DNA from: Desulfobacterales bacterium
GTDB lineage: Bacteria > Desulfobacterota > Desulfobacteria > Desulfobacterales > JAHEIW01
Reading direction: 5' to 3'
Assembly: GCA_030145015.1 (NCBI GenBank)
Contig: JAQYWI010000014.1
Span: forward strand, 1-53,703
Length of the DNA stretch: 53,703 nt
The translations under genes and the position numbers were made by a program. Of the stretch, positions 1-8,386 are shown one piece after another. Each line of letters opens with the position of its first letter. Position 1 is the first letter of the stretch. The notes under the pieces were generated by a model that was not told where the DNA came from, searched no databases, and saw only the letters and a list, made by a program, of their open reading frames with translations.

Positions 1-1
1 C

Positions 2-1138
2 GATTCCGATGCACCTGTATATCTTTATGTGCTGGCCAGCGCAGGTCTGGGTCAAAGCTGGTCTGAGCCCCAATTCGGGGTGGTTAAAACATCGGATGAG
101 GATACCACCGGCACTCCGGTATTTTTTATCGGCGCCGGCTACAGTGCGGACAACTCGGCGGGTAAAGCGGTGCTAGCGGTGAATGTACTTACAGGGGCAG
201 TCGTCAAGGAATTCACAACAGGAATGAATTACAGTGTGGCCAGCAGCGTTAAAGTTGTGGATGCAGACCACAACGAATTTGTGGATAAAGTCTATGTAGG
301 CGATCTCGGCGGCCGGATGTGGCGTTTCGGCCGATTTACCGATGCTGAGGACGAACCGCTGAGCTTTCCGGACAGCGACGAAAATATCAACAACTGGACC
401 GCTCAGATTTTGTTCACGGCACCCACTTACACGGTTGAATCAACAACCTACACCCGTAAATTTTTCTATCCGCCCAGTGTGACCCTTGAAAAAGGCTTTG
501 ATTTGATTTTCATGGGAACCGGAGACCGGGAAAACGCGTGCGATACGACCACAGCTGCGGATCGAATTTACAGCATCAAGGATTCCCATGGTACGAGCTC
601 CTTTACCGAGACCGATCTGGTTGATGTGACCAATCCGGCGGACGACGCACCGAACTTAAATCAAACCGATGGCGATGTGGACTCAAACGACAGCTATGAT
701 CAGGGCTGGTTTATCCGTTTGGTCGATAATTCGGGCGAGAGCGAGGTGGAGGAAAATGAAAAGGTACTCGCGCAGGGTGTTGCGTTTTATAAAACCTATT
801 ATGTCACTACCTTTACCCCCAATAACGATCCGTGTGTGCCGGGCGGAAATGCCAAACTTTACGCGATCGATTATTTAACCGGTGCCGCAGTGATAAAATT
901 TACGGATACGGACGGCGACGGTGACAAGGACCTCACCCGCAGCGTTATTTTAGGCGGCGGCATTCCTTCCAAGCCTGTGACCGTCATTACCTCAGCGGGC
1001 CAGAAACTTTTAATATCCCTGGGAAGCACCAATCCGGATGCCGACAGTAAAGCGATCGGCGCTGGAATTGTCGGGATCGACCCGCTTTATCCAACGCGCA
1101 ACTTCTTCTATCTATGGTGGCGGGAACTTCTTAATTAA
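2..1138 (+). CDS. pilY1: PilY1-like type IV pilus protein, C-terminal part (5' end outside window)
   Basis: The frame is open from base 2, so the N-terminal half, where a von Willebrand A domain would lie, is upstream of the window; 378 codons remain. They match the C-terminal beta-propeller of PilY1, the surface protein that helps assemble type IV pili and controls retraction and adhesion. An Asp-rich loop (VDADHNEFVDK) followed by VGDLGGRMWRF, near residue 90, resembles the calcium-binding blade of PilY1. LGQSW, GTGDR, ETDLVDVT and GWFIRL are shared with the PilY1 at 4050-7130, so the two are close paralogues. It is the last gene of a cassette whose other genes are out of view. Family assignment is secure; exact role is inferred. 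Confidence 0.85.
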   Translation, partial: DSDAPVYLYVLASAGLGQSWSEPQFGVVKTSDEDTTGTPVFFIGAGYSADNSAGKAVLAVNVLTGAVVKEFTTGMNYSVASSVKVVDADHNEFVDKVYVGDLGGRMWRFGRFTDAEDEPLSFPDSDENINNWTAQILFTAPTYTVESTTYTRKFFYPPSVTLEKGFDLIFMGTGDRENACDTTTAADRIYSIKDSHGTSSFTETDLVDVTNPADDAPNLNQTDGDVDSNDSYDQGWFIRLVDNSGESEVEENEKVLAQGVAFYKTYYVTTFTPNNDPCVPGGNAKLYAIDYLTGAAVIKFTDTDGDGDKDLTRSVILGGGIPSKPVTVITSAGQKLLISLGSTNPDADSKAIGAGIVGIDPLYPTRNFFYLWWRELLN

Positions 1139-1185
1139 CCGACAACAGGGTATGGTGAAGCATCTGCGTAATTTTGTGTCGAGAA

Positions 1186-1257
1186 CGAGGACGAGTACGA
1201 GAACGATGCATGTGAAATCGTAAATCCTACTCGTCCTCGTCCTCGTACTCGTCCTCG
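1186..1257. repeat. Snap-back word repeat A (GAGTACGAGGAC word)
   Basis: Arm 1 (1186-1206) and arm 2 (1237-1257) are complementary over 21 positions with one mismatch, including 15 consecutive pairs (1186-1200 with 1243-1257). Both arms are degenerate iterations of the words CGAGTA and CGAGGA, and the iteration continues outside the paired core (1180-1259). It starts about 45 bp after the PilY1 stop codon. No T-tract follows, so it is not a standard intrinsic terminator. Confidence 0.8.
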
Positions 1258-1794
1258 ATAACCAAAAATAGGATTTGCACCATAATTGGGTATTTTAGCT
1301 CATTTTTAAATGGATTTACCCACAATGCATACTCGCGCAGTCCCCAATTCCTGCCCAAGGGCATACCAAGATCCAATTACAATGCTGAAATTATAATTAC
1401 ATCATTGTAATTCAAGATTCGATTTTAGCCATCCCACCTTAATTAAAATAAGGTAAGATTGTATCCGCATAATTCATTCTAATTTATTTTTTATTGTTAA
1501 ACCATCAAAATGTCCTGTAGTACGCGCTCATCTGTTCCCCGGAATTTTGTTCAAATTTTTCTAAAATAGCGCAACATATTTTGACATTGCGACTTGCGCG
1601 CGCAGGCTGCCGGGCAATGGGTAATTATCTAACTTATTAAAATAATTAAATTTTAATACCGATACCGCAGTTCATCGCAGCACTTCCCGGCAAAATACCG
1701 CTGACAATCCGCTTCTGGCTTAACCGGGCTTTTTCAGAAATTTTTCATATCATTTTTTTATCGGGAAACTTTATATCCGGTCAGCCACTGCGGC

Positions 1795-1825
1795 CCGTCT
1801 GAAACCTGTACGGTTTAGCTGACGG
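1795..1825. promoter_or_regulatory. Nested dyad just upstream of the sigma54 site
   Basis: CCGTC (1795-1799) pairs with GACGG (1821-1825), and AAACC (1802-1806) pairs inside it with GGTTT (1812-1816). The dyad ends 10 bp before the -24 element at 1836. It could be an activator site or a hairpin at the end of upstream transcription; the sequence alone does not decide. Confidence 0.35.
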
Positions 1826-1835
1826 ACCGATTATG

Positions 1836-1851
1836 TGGCACAATTTTTGTA
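1836..1851 (+). promoter_or_regulatory. Sigma54 (-24/-12) promoter of the first complete pilus cassette
   Basis: TGGCAC at 1836-1841 and TTGT at 1847-1850 match the RpoN consensus TGGCAC-N5-TTGC, with the GG and G(C) doublets 10 bp apart. Only the last base of TTGC differs. The predicted start, near 1862, gives a leader of about 17 nt with GGAGGG before the ATG at 1879. Pilin genes are often RpoN/PilR dependent, which supports the reading. No pilR gene is in view. Confidence 0.7.
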
Positions 1852-1878
1852 TTTAATCCGCCCCGGAGGGAGATTAAA

Positions 1879-2370
1879 ATGAACCGAAATAATTCAGGAA
1901 TTACCGCTCTCGAACTGGCAACCACTATTGCCATCATTGCCGTGATCGCCGCATTGATCATGCCGCCCTATCTGAAGTGGAATCGGGAACGACGACTTGA
2001 AGGTGCCGTGACCAATCTAACGACGGACCTTGAAATGGCCAAAGTGCGGGCGATACGGGAAAATGCGTTTGTTGTGGTTGAGTTCAACGCCGACAGGTAC
2101 ACCATGTTTGTGGATACGGGTGATGGCGTGGGCGGGCTTCCCAACTGGAACCGGGATGCGGACGAACGGCAGATATTTAACCGCAAAATGCCGGCCGGAG
2201 TGCAGATCGATACCGCTAGTCTGAGTTTTCCGGTGGTCAATCTTAAAACGCGATTCAACAGCCGCGGGATTCCCCCGGATATCCTCGCAACTGAAATCAT
2301 ACCGGTAGCCAACGCCGCCAATAGCCGGCAGATCAGCATCAACCGCTTGGGGTTTATCGATATTCAATAA
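1879..2370 (+). CDS. GspH/FimT-like minor pseudopilin
   Basis: 163 residues with a type III prepilin signal. A short basic leader (MNRNNSG) is followed by the cleavage junction G|ITALE, with the Glu at +5 and a hydrophobic helix (about residues 8-30) that anchors the pilin before assembly. The C-terminal body resembles GspH/FimT proteins, minor pilins that prime type IV pilus assembly at the inner membrane. GGAGGG lies 9 nt before the ATG. It is first in a cassette with pilV, pilW, pilX and pilY1, downstream of a sigma54-type promoter. The paralogue at 8428 shares the DLEMAK, AVKENN/AIRENA and RFNSRG segments. Confidence 0.85.
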   Translation: MNRNNSGITALELATTIAIIAVIAALIMPPYLKWNRERRLEGAVTNLTTDLEMAKVRAIRENAFVVVEFNADRYTMFVDTGDGVGGLPNWNRDADERQIFNRKMPAGVQIDTASLSFPVVNLKTRFNSRGIPPDILATEIIPVANAANSRQISINRLGFIDIQ

Positions 2371-2383
2371 AGGGAAATAAAAA

Positions 2384-2803
2384 ATGGGGATAAGAAAAAT
2401 TCGAAACACTTTTAGGAAAGAAAACGGCTTCTCCTTGATTGAGATGTTGATTGCCATGTCCGTTTTGGCATTCGGTATGCTGGCGGCTGCTTCCATGCAG
2501 TATTCGACCGTGCGCAATAACACGACCGGCAACACCTCCACCCAGGCCAATTCGCTGGCCAAAGCCCAGCTGGAGATGCTGAAAAACCAGGACATCAGCT
2601 CGACGGCATTGGCCGTGGGAGATTATGTTGACCCTTCACCGATTGATGCAAGCGGGAACCCCGGCGGTATTTATAACCGGTCCTGGAGAATCGACCCGCT
2701 GGGGACCTCCGCGCGCCGAATAAGGGTAACCGTAGAGTGGACCAAATTCGGCAGTACACGTCGGGTGATTGTGCGAACCAACACAAGGGGAAGCGGCGTA
2801 TGA
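2384..2803 (+). CDS. pilV: PilV-type minor pilin
   Basis: 139 residues beginning with a basic leader and the prepilin junction G|FSLIE, then a hydrophobic helix. The following block (RNNTTGN, QANSLAKAQLEMLKNQ) is typical of the PilV family, minor pilins that form the tip-priming complex with PilW, PilX and PilY1. A purine-rich AAGGGA lies before the ATG. The stop codon overlaps the pilW start (ATGA at 2800-2803), which implies translational coupling. Its paralogue is at 8930-9358. Confidence 0.87.
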   Translation: MGIRKIRNTFRKENGFSLIEMLIAMSVLAFGMLAAASMQYSTVRNNTTGNTSTQANSLAKAQLEMLKNQDISSTALAVGDYVDPSPIDASGNPGGIYNRSWRIDPLGTSARRIRVTVEWTKFGSTRRVIVRTNTRGSGV

Positions 2804-3402
2804 AAACAAATCTGCGTTGCGGGCAAAATCAGGCGGTTAAATCGGCTGGATTTACGCTGATCGAGGTGCTGATGTGTATTGCCATTATTTCGATTGTATT
2901 TGGAGCCGTTTATCGGTCGTTTGATATTTTTAACCGATCCTATACCACCGAAAATGTCAAGGCCGGCGTCCAGCAAAAAACGCGTATCGGAATCGATCTG
3001 ATGGCGCGCGATATCCGCCTGGCCGGATTGGACCCTTTGGGGACGGCCAACGCCGGTTTTATTTCAGGCGGCACGAATACCTCGAGCATTCAATTTACCG
3101 CCGACCACAACTATGACGGTGATTTCGATGATCCCTTCGAAAATATTACCTATGCTTTAAGTGGCAATGTCCTCGAGCAGACCAGTGATCTAGGCACCGG
3201 ACCGGTCGCCGCCACGCTGCTCAATAATGTCACCGATTTAACCTTTACCTACCTGGATGCGACCGACACACCCATGGCCGAACCGATACAGGTCAACGAG
3301 GTTCGGACGGTTTTAATTTCGCTAACACTGCAACGGCCGGCGGGCCGGGAAGAGCCGGTCAGCCGGACCTATACGACCCGCGTCCGCTGCCGCAATCTAT
3401 AG
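2800..3402 (+). CDS. pilW: PilW-type minor pilin
   Basis: I start it at 2800, where the ATG overlaps the pilV stop and AAGGGG lies just upstream; a longer reading from 2737 would run inside pilV without a ribosome site. The 200-residue product has the prepilin junction G|FTLIE about 18 residues in. The PilW hallmark DLMARDIRLAGLDP follows around residue 70, and the C-terminus ends RTYTTRVRCRNL, nearly identical to its paralogue at 9355-10059. PilW belongs to the minor pilin complex that carries PilY1 to the pilus tip. Confidence 0.87.
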   Translation: MKTNLRCGQNQAVKSAGFTLIEVLMCIAIISIVFGAVYRSFDIFNRSYTTENVKAGVQQKTRIGIDLMARDIRLAGLDPLGTANAGFISGGTNTSSIQFTADHNYDGDFDDPFENITYALSGNVLEQTSDLGTGPVAATLLNNVTDLTFTYLDATDTPMAEPIQVNEVRTVLISLTLQRPAGREEPVSRTYTTRVRCRNL

Positions 3403-3420
3403 AGAAAAAGAGATAAAAAT

Positions 3421-3960
3421 ATGGATATGGTTAATTCGCTAAAACACACCCTAAATAATCAAAACGGTTTTGTGCTGGGCGCATCCATTCTGATTTCGGC
3501 CATTCTGCTTCTGACCGGTGTGCTGGCCATCTGGACCTCCAACACGGAAGTTAAAATCGTGCGTAATGAAAGCCAGATGATCCGGGAGTTTTATAATGCC
3601 GAAGCCGGTGTGATCGATGCCATCGAAAATTATAACAGCGGTCCGACCCACTGGATGACCAATGATTTTCTGACTGCCGATCCGATCGATGCCAACAATA
3701 CGGTTAATTCCAGTGACGAGGCCGGCAACGTGGTCGCTTCGGTTGAAGCGCGCTGTATCGAAAGCACAGCGACTCCGGTGTCCGGTCTGAGCAACTCGGC
3801 CAATAGCATACCGCGCCAAGCCCACATCGGTCCGGCGCCGGCGGGTTCGGGTTACAGCATGAAGTATTTTGAAGTACGGCGTTATGCGGTAACGGCCACT
3901 TCAACCAACGGCAATACCCAGATTCAGGTGGGCGCCTGGAAGGTATTTAATAAATTCTAA
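3421..3960 (+). CDS. pilX: PilX N-terminal-domain minor pilin
   Basis: 179 residues. The N-terminus has a conserved NQNGFVLGASILISAILLLTG segment, the PilX_N signature: a pilin-like helix lacking the usual Glu+5. It is followed by SNTEVKIVRNE and a YNAEAG motif close to that in the paralogue at 10096 (YLAEGA). PilX-type proteins join the minor pilin tip complex. An alternative in-frame ATG at 3427 differs by two residues. It sits 18 bp after pilW and is followed by a hairpin before the PilY1 gene. Confidence 0.82.
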   Translation: MDMVNSLKHTLNNQNGFVLGASILISAILLLTGVLAIWTSNTEVKIVRNESQMIREFYNAEAGVIDAIENYNSGPTHWMTNDFLTADPIDANNTVNSSDEAGNVVASVEARCIESTATPVSGLSNSANSIPRQAHIGPAPAGSGYSMKYFEVRRYAVTATSTNGNTQIQVGAWKVFNKF

Positions 3961-3966
3961 AGAGAT

Positions 3967-4000
3967 CAAAACAGTCAGGGAACCGAACGCTTCTGTTTTG
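3967..4000 (+). other. Intercistronic hairpin between pilX and pilY1
   Basis: CAAAACAG (3967-3974) pairs perfectly with CTGTTTTG (3993-4000) around an 18-nt loop. There is no T-tract. The hairpin ends about 10 nt before the strong Shine-Dalgarno AAGGAGAG, so it may set PilY1 level by RNA processing or by spacing; that is inference. Confidence 0.45.
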
Positions 4001-4049
4001 GTAAAGATAAGGAGAGTCAGGCATGAAATAATGCTTATGGGTCGCATTA

Positions 4050-7000
4050 ATGCTGATCGTGAGCACGGCAATTCCCATCTGGGCCGATGATACCGAAATT
4101 TACGGTACGGTAACCAATCCGGACCTTGAACCCAATATATTGATCATTTTTGACTCCTCCGGCAGCATGTCCACGGTGGATGTCCCGGGTGATCCGTATG
4201 ATCCGGCAATTCCCTATGTAGGATCTTATCTTACCGATTCAGTGTACCAGCGATACTGGGACAAAGCGAACAAGGTCTATATCTGGCAGTTATTTGCTTC
4301 AGATATAAATGACCTTAACTGCGATGCGGTTAAAAACGAATTGCTTTCAGACGGGAATGTGCACGCCAAAATCCGGGCCACAAGTTACACTTGTGGTGGT
4401 AATATAAAAAGACGGCTTCGTCTCGGCAATTATATGAACTATGATGAGTCCGGTATCGGGATACCTCTCAGCAGAATTGATGTGGCCAAACAGGTTGTTA
4501 CAGACCTGGTCAACAACACCACCGGTGTGCGTTTCGGCATCATGAAATTTAATAATGATCAAGGCGGACATATCGTTGGCGAGATCGGTACGGATAAAGC
4601 GACTTTAATCACGGATGTTAGTAATATTACAGCCAGCGGCTGGACACCCCTGGCCGAAACCCTGGCCGAGGCCGGGCTCTATTTTGCCGGCATGAGCAGC
4701 TGGTACAATTCCGGTGTCACCTATACATCCCCCATGCAGGAGCGCTGCCAGAAAAATTACATCATCATTATGACCGACGGGCAGTCCACCCAGGATATCG
4801 ACTCCCGACTGACCGATACCAATTATATCAATGGAGATAAAATCGGCGATTATGACAACGACCATAGCGGTCCGGAAACCGATTACGCCGATGACGGTTC
4901 CGACTATTTGGATGATGTTGCCAAATACCTTTATGAAAATGACATCAATCTCACCCTGGGTGACGGCACCTCATTTGATAAGCAGAATATCGTTACCTAT
5001 ACCATTGGCTTTAAGACCTCCCAACAGCTTTTGCAGGATACTGCCACGAACGGCGGCGGTGAATATTTTACAGCCGATAATATCTCTGACCTTGCGTTGG
5101 CCTTCGATGAAATCCTCTCAGCCATTTCTGAAGAAAACGCGGTCTTCGTGGCGCCGGTGGTTCCGATCAGCCGCATGAACCGGACCTATGCCGGTGATAA
5201 AATCTATCTGGGTTTTTTCAAGCCCCAGCAAAGCGGTCGCTGGATCGGCAACATCAAGCGTTATGCTCTGGATGGCGACGGCCTGCTGTATGATGCAACC
5301 GGAGCTGTGGCCACCACATCGGATGGATTGATCAAAAACAACGCCCTTTCCTTTTGGACGACCCTGGGAAACGACGGGCCGGATGTGGAAAAGGGCGGTA
5401 TAGGTGAAGTCCTCGGGTTGCTGATTGAAAGCCCCACGGGGCGCAATCTCTATACCCATACCGGCTCTATTGCGGACCTGACCGATACGGCCAACGCGTT
5501 TGTGGATTCAAACACAAGCATCACCGACTCGGATCTGGGTGTGGCCTCAAGTGCGGAAAGAACAGATCTTTTCACTTCGATTCATGAGGCGGGGCTGGGT
5601 GACATTATTCATTCCGAGCCGGCCGTGGTGCATTATCCGGATCCGGATGGCGATCCGGACACCGACGATGCCAAAACGATTATTTATACCGGCTCCAATG
5701 ACGGCATCCTGCATGCTTTTGATGATGACGGCGGCAGCGAAATCTGGGGATTTATAGCGCCGCAACAGCTGGGCCGTCTGAAATTACTTGATAATGCCGA
5801 TCACGACTACTTCATGGACGGTTCACCTTCAGTCTATTACGGATCGAGCCAGAAGATCCTGATTATCGGTGAGCGCCGCGGCGGGGAAGATTATGTGGCC
5901 CTGGATATCAGCACGCATGCTGCCCCTGTCTGGCTGTACGCTATCGGATCAAATTTCTTGGATCAGAATCCCCCCGATATCTATGAGTCACTGGGACAAT
6001 CCTGGGGCAGGCCCCAGGCAGTTACCGTGGCGACAAATGCCACCTGGAGTGAAGGCGGTACACCCTGTAATGTAAGCATCAATACCGATGTGGAGGATGC
6101 CTTTTTGATACCCGGGGGCTACGACAACAACCAGGATCTGGCGACTCCCAGTACAACCGATGCAGTCGGCCGGGCTTTATTTGGCGTGCGGATTAGTGAC
6201 GGACAACTGATTGGCGGCTTGAATTTTAACGCAGTCCTTAATCCGACCCTGGGCATGACCCATTCTATTGTGGACCAGTCGGGTGTTGATCACGACGGTG
6301 ACGGTATTGTCAGCCGTATTTATGCCGGCGATCTGGGAGGGAATATCTTTGCTTTTAAAGACGATGTGGTCATGTCCTTTTGCGGGGGCAGCGTTTCAGA
6401 GTCGATTGCAGACGGCACCTGGACTGCGCAGAAACTGTTTTCTGCTTCTGCGGTGGACAATGTTCAGCGTAAGATCTTTTATGCACCTGATGTGGTTGGT
6501 GAAACATACGGCGAGTATATCTTCTTTGGGACCGGCGACCGCTCAGACCCCAACGAAACCGGCGTGGTCAACCGTTTTTATGCCGTCAAAAATGATTGGT
6601 CGGGAGCCGGCACGCTGGATGAAACGGATCTGGTCGATGTGACCGATGATCTGATTCAACTCGGCACAGCAGCTGAAAAGCTGGCAACCAAAACCAGTCT
6701 TGAAAACGGCCACGGCTGGTTTATCCGGCTGGAGAACCCGGGGGAAAAAGTGGTGGCATCTCCCAGGGTGTACGGCGGTGTGGCCTATTTTACCACTTAT
6801 ACACCGGATACCGGTGGCGGCGGCGGTGGGGATCCGTGCGCCGCTTCCACCGTGCGGGGTGTGGGCCGTCTTTACGCGGTGAACTATAAAACCGGTGCCT
6901 CGGTGAGTGAATTTAGTTCGGCAGTCGAGTACGATGGCGACGGCAATGTAGTCGCTCTGGGAAAAAAGGACCGTGTCATTTCCATCGGAACCGCCATTCC

Positions 7001-7130
7001 GTCTGCTCCGGTGATTGCGATCCTGGAAAACGGTGCCCGTATTTTTATCGGAGTTGAAGGCGGCATCGTCAGCATGCCGGCCATCACCACGCCTGATTTA
7101 TACCGCTATTACTGGCATCAAATGTTTTAA
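4050..7130 (+). CDS. pilY1: PilY1-type pilus tip protein; signal peptide interrupted by in-frame stop
   Basis: 1026 codons from the ATG at 4050. The N-terminal vWA domain has the MIDAS motif DSSGS (residues 35-39) and a later MTDG. The C-terminal beta-propeller has an Asp-rich calcium-type loop, DHDGDG, followed by YAGDLGG (about 746-764). The odd part is the start. AAGGAGAG is positioned for the ATG at 4023, but that frame reads M-K-stop (TAA at 4029-4031) and then, still in frame, C-L-W-V-A-L-M, a perfect continuation of a signal peptide ending IPIWA|DD. Using 4050 leaves a leader of only about 12 residues with no basic residue. The options are a nonsense mutation, a base-call error (AAA read as TAA) or reinitiation. 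The rest of the frame is intact. Confidence 0.8.
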   Translation: MLIVSTAIPIWADDTEIYGTVTNPDLEPNILIIFDSSGSMSTVDVPGDPYDPAIPYVGSYLTDSVYQRYWDKANKVYIWQLFASDINDLNCDAVKNELLSDGNVHAKIRATSYTCGGNIKRRLRLGNYMNYDESGIGIPLSRIDVAKQVVTDLVNNTTGVRFGIMKFNNDQGGHIVGEIGTDKATLITDVSNITASGWTPLAETLAEAGLYFAGMSSWYNSGVTYTSPMQERCQKNYIIIMTDGQSTQDIDSRLTDTNYINGDKIGDYDNDHSGPETDYADDGSDYLDDVAKYLYENDINLTLGDGTSFDKQNIVTYTIGFKTSQQLLQDTATNGGGEYFTADNISDLALAFDEILSAISEENAVFVAPVVPISRMNRTYAGDKIYLGFFKPQQSGRWIGNIKRYALDGDGLLYDATGAVATTSDGLIKNNALSFWTTLGNDGPDVEKGGIGEVLGLLIESPTGRNLYTHTGSIADLTDTANAFVDSNTSITDSDLGVASSAERTDLFTSIHEAGLGDIIHSEPAVVHYPDPDGDPDTDDAKTIIYTGSNDGILHAFDDDGGSEIWGFIAPQQLGRLKLLDNADHDYFMDGSPSVYYGSSQKILIIGERRGGEDYVALDISTHAAPVWLYAIGSNFLDQNPPDIYESLGQSWGRPQAVTVATNATWSEGGTPCNVSINTDVEDAFLIPGGYDNNQDLATPSTTDAVGRALFGVRISDGQLIGGLNFNAVLNPTLGMTHSIVDQSGVDHDGDGIVSRIYAGDLGGNIFAFKDDVVMSFCGGSVSESIADGTWTAQKLFSASAVDNVQRKIFYAPDVVGETYGEYIFFGTGDRSDPNETGVVNRFYAVKNDWSGAGTLDETDLVDVTDDLIQLGTAAEKLATKTSLENGHGWFIRLENPGEKVVASPRVYGGVAYFTTYTPDTGGGGGGDPCAASTVRGVGRLYAVNYKTGASVSEFSSAVEYDGDGNVVALGKKDRVISIGTAIPSAPVIAILENGARIFIGVEGGIVSMPAITTPDLYRYYWHQMF

Positions 7131-7145
7131 GGAAAGGAAGAAAGA

Positions 7146-7580
7146 ATGAATTTTACGTATAAAGAATTTACCAAGCTGGTTTGTCGATGTCTGATTTTAG
7201 GCTTTGGCCTGTTGATGCTTCCCGCAAATTCCGCTGCCGAAACGAACATACTGAAACATTTTAGTTTTGATGATTGCGATCCATTCGAGGCCCGCGCTTT
7301 AATTATGGAGGTTCACGGCAAAAAGGCTCAATTCGTTGCTGCCGAGCAAACCATTTACGTGGTGAATTTGAGCCTTGGTGACCAACGCTTAATCACCGAG
7401 CTGACAGATGCGGATGGCCATCGCATGGATTTTGGGTCATTTAGGCAGGGGGAATGGGTTTATGTCAAAGGATTCAAGCATATTGACGGCGGTGTAATCG
7501 CATCACTGGTCCAAAAAATTGACGCTCCGGAAAGAAAAGAGCCGGTATTAAGAAAAATTATCAAAAAACCCCGCCGTTAG
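7146..7580 (+). CDS. Small secreted protein of unknown function, end of pilus cassette
   Basis: 144 residues with a basic N-terminus and hydrophobic stretch ending ANSAAE, a plausible signal peptide of about 33 residues. The mature part has two cysteines at most and alternates beta-like segments (AQFVAAEQTIYVVNL, GEWVYVKGFKH) before a basic tail (RKIIKKPRR). I do not recognise a family. GGAAAGGAAG precedes the ATG, and it starts 15 bp after pilY1, so it is probably cotranscribed and may act with the pilus in the periplasm. The cassette at 8428-14254 has no counterpart. Confidence 0.65.
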   Translation: MNFTYKEFTKLVCRCLILGFGLLMLPANSAAETNILKHFSFDDCDPFEARALIMEVHGKKAQFVAAEQTIYVVNLSLGDQRLITELTDADGHRMDFGSFRQGEWVYVKGFKHIDGGVIASLVQKIDAPERKEPVLRKIIKKPRR

Positions 7581-7901
7581 AAAAGAGCACAAAGACCGCC
7601 TGCACGGGTAAGAGAATAAAAATGTGATATTAAGAGATTATACGATTGCAGAATTGCTTTTCAGATTTATAGGCCTAGCCTTTCCTTCAACATGGATTGA
7701 AAGGCAAATTGAGTGTTTCCCATCGGAATTTCAAAAGTTCTTTCAATTTAGATCTCCTTTCCAGGAATAAAACCTGTTTTACACAAATTTGAACATTTTT
7801 GTTACCTAAATTACACATTTTGGGTCGTTATAAAAATGGAAATTTTTTTCACACTTTCTTAACCTATTGAAAAGGTGATGAATTTTTAACAAGTGATTTT
7901 T

Positions 7902-7917
7902 TGGTACAGATCTTGCG
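7902..7917 (+). promoter_or_regulatory. Sigma54 (-24/-12) promoter of the riboswitch-controlled pilus cassette
   Basis: TGGTAC (7902-7907), five bases, then TTGC (7913-7916) fits the RpoN consensus with correct 10-bp spacing between GG and GC. Transcription would start near 7928, giving a leader of about 500 nt that includes the riboswitch. The equivalent gene set at 1879 also has a sigma54-type site. Confidence 0.75.
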
Positions 7918-8121
7918 AACATTATCATCCGGAAACGTGATGCGGCCCGGTTATTTGTATCCGCTCTGGTTATTATTTGCAGGATTCTCCTTCATTAAGG
8001 AGACGTGGATCCTAAGCAAAAAATGGGCTTCAGTGTTTTAAGAAAGAATTAGGTTTTTAGGAAGAGATTTAAATTTTCTTTTAATTCTTATAAGTTATAT
8101 CAGATTTTGTGGTACTTTATA

Positions 8122-8148
8122 TTGACACTATGGTTGTTTTACTATAAA
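8122..8148 (+). promoter_or_regulatory. Possible sigma70 promoter inside the leader
   Basis: TTGACA at 8122-8127 and TATAAA at 8143-8148 are near-consensus boxes with 15 bp between them (16 if the -10 box is shifted by one). Transcripts would start near 8155, still upstream of the riboswitch, so both promoters would be subject to it. Confidence 0.45.
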
Positions 8149-8282
8149 TATTTTTCCGGAAGCTTGATTGTTCTGTACTTATAGAATCTGTTATCGCTAA
8201 ATCGGCTATGCAAGCGATTTTTAAGAAAACTCGAAAATAGCACCTTGGGGGGAACCGGAATATTCCTTTTGAGGGTTTTTTC

Positions 8283-8386
8283 TTTTGTCCCGTGATAAAG
8301 CCAAATCCCGAGTAATCGGGAGACGGAAAGCTTCGGGTCCCGCAAACAATTTTTCAAGCGGGATGGCCGGGTTGCCCAGGGGAAAA
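8283..8386 (+). promoter_or_regulatory. GEMM-class (cyclic di-GMP-I or cGAMP) riboswitch aptamer
   Basis: The order of elements follows the GEMM-I aptamer. P2 is CCCGA-GTAA-TCGGG with a GNRA loop (8307-8320), followed by the conserved joining segment GACGGAAAGC (8322-8331). P3 includes TCCCGC/GCGGGA (8338-8343 with 8358-8363). The 3' core GCCGGGTTGCC is at 8366-8376. An outer stem forms from TTTT-G-TCCC (8283-8291) with GGGGAAAA (8379-8386). The family binds c-di-GMP, or in deltaproteobacterial variants 3',3'-cGAMP; I compared with remembered family sequences and cannot assign the ligand. It precedes a minor pilin/PilY1 operon, a known target type of these switches. Confidence 0.83.

Larger units (their letters stand above)
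1139..1878. other. 740-bp AT-rich intergenic region between pilus cassettes
   Basis: No credible gene is present. The region holds a snap-back repeat close to the upstream stop codon (1186-1257), a long AT-rich stretch, a hairpin with a TGCGCGCGCA core near 1590-1620, a nested dyad at 1795-1825 and a sigma54-type promoter at 1836-1851. I looked for a GEMM aptamer like the one before the next cassette and found none. Confidence 0.7.
7581..8282. other. Long leader and promoter region before the third cassette
   Basis: About 850 bp separate the secreted-protein gene from the next start codon. The first 700 bp hold a 7-bp hairpin (GCCTTTC 7678-7684 with GAAAGGC 7699-7705), an AT-rich stretch, a sigma54-type promoter (7902) and a sigma70-like promoter (8122). 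There is also a weak AAATCG/CGATTT hairpin followed by T residues near 8203-8224. No coding sequence is convincing. Confidence 0.6.

Noticed and set aside
1139..1878. A GEMM riboswitch before the first complete pilus cassette
   Set aside because: A GCTGCCGGGCAA-like segment near 1605 was checked, but the P2 stem and GACGCAAAG-type joining segment are missing.
8101..8130. A second sigma54 site (TGGTAC near 8110)
   Set aside because: The downstream element is TTGA with spacing one base too long; the sigma70-like boxes fit better.
8142..8357. Minus-strand open frame in the riboswitch leader
   Set aside because: It is antisense to the GEMM-class aptamer, has no ribosome site and its composition fits noncoding DNA.
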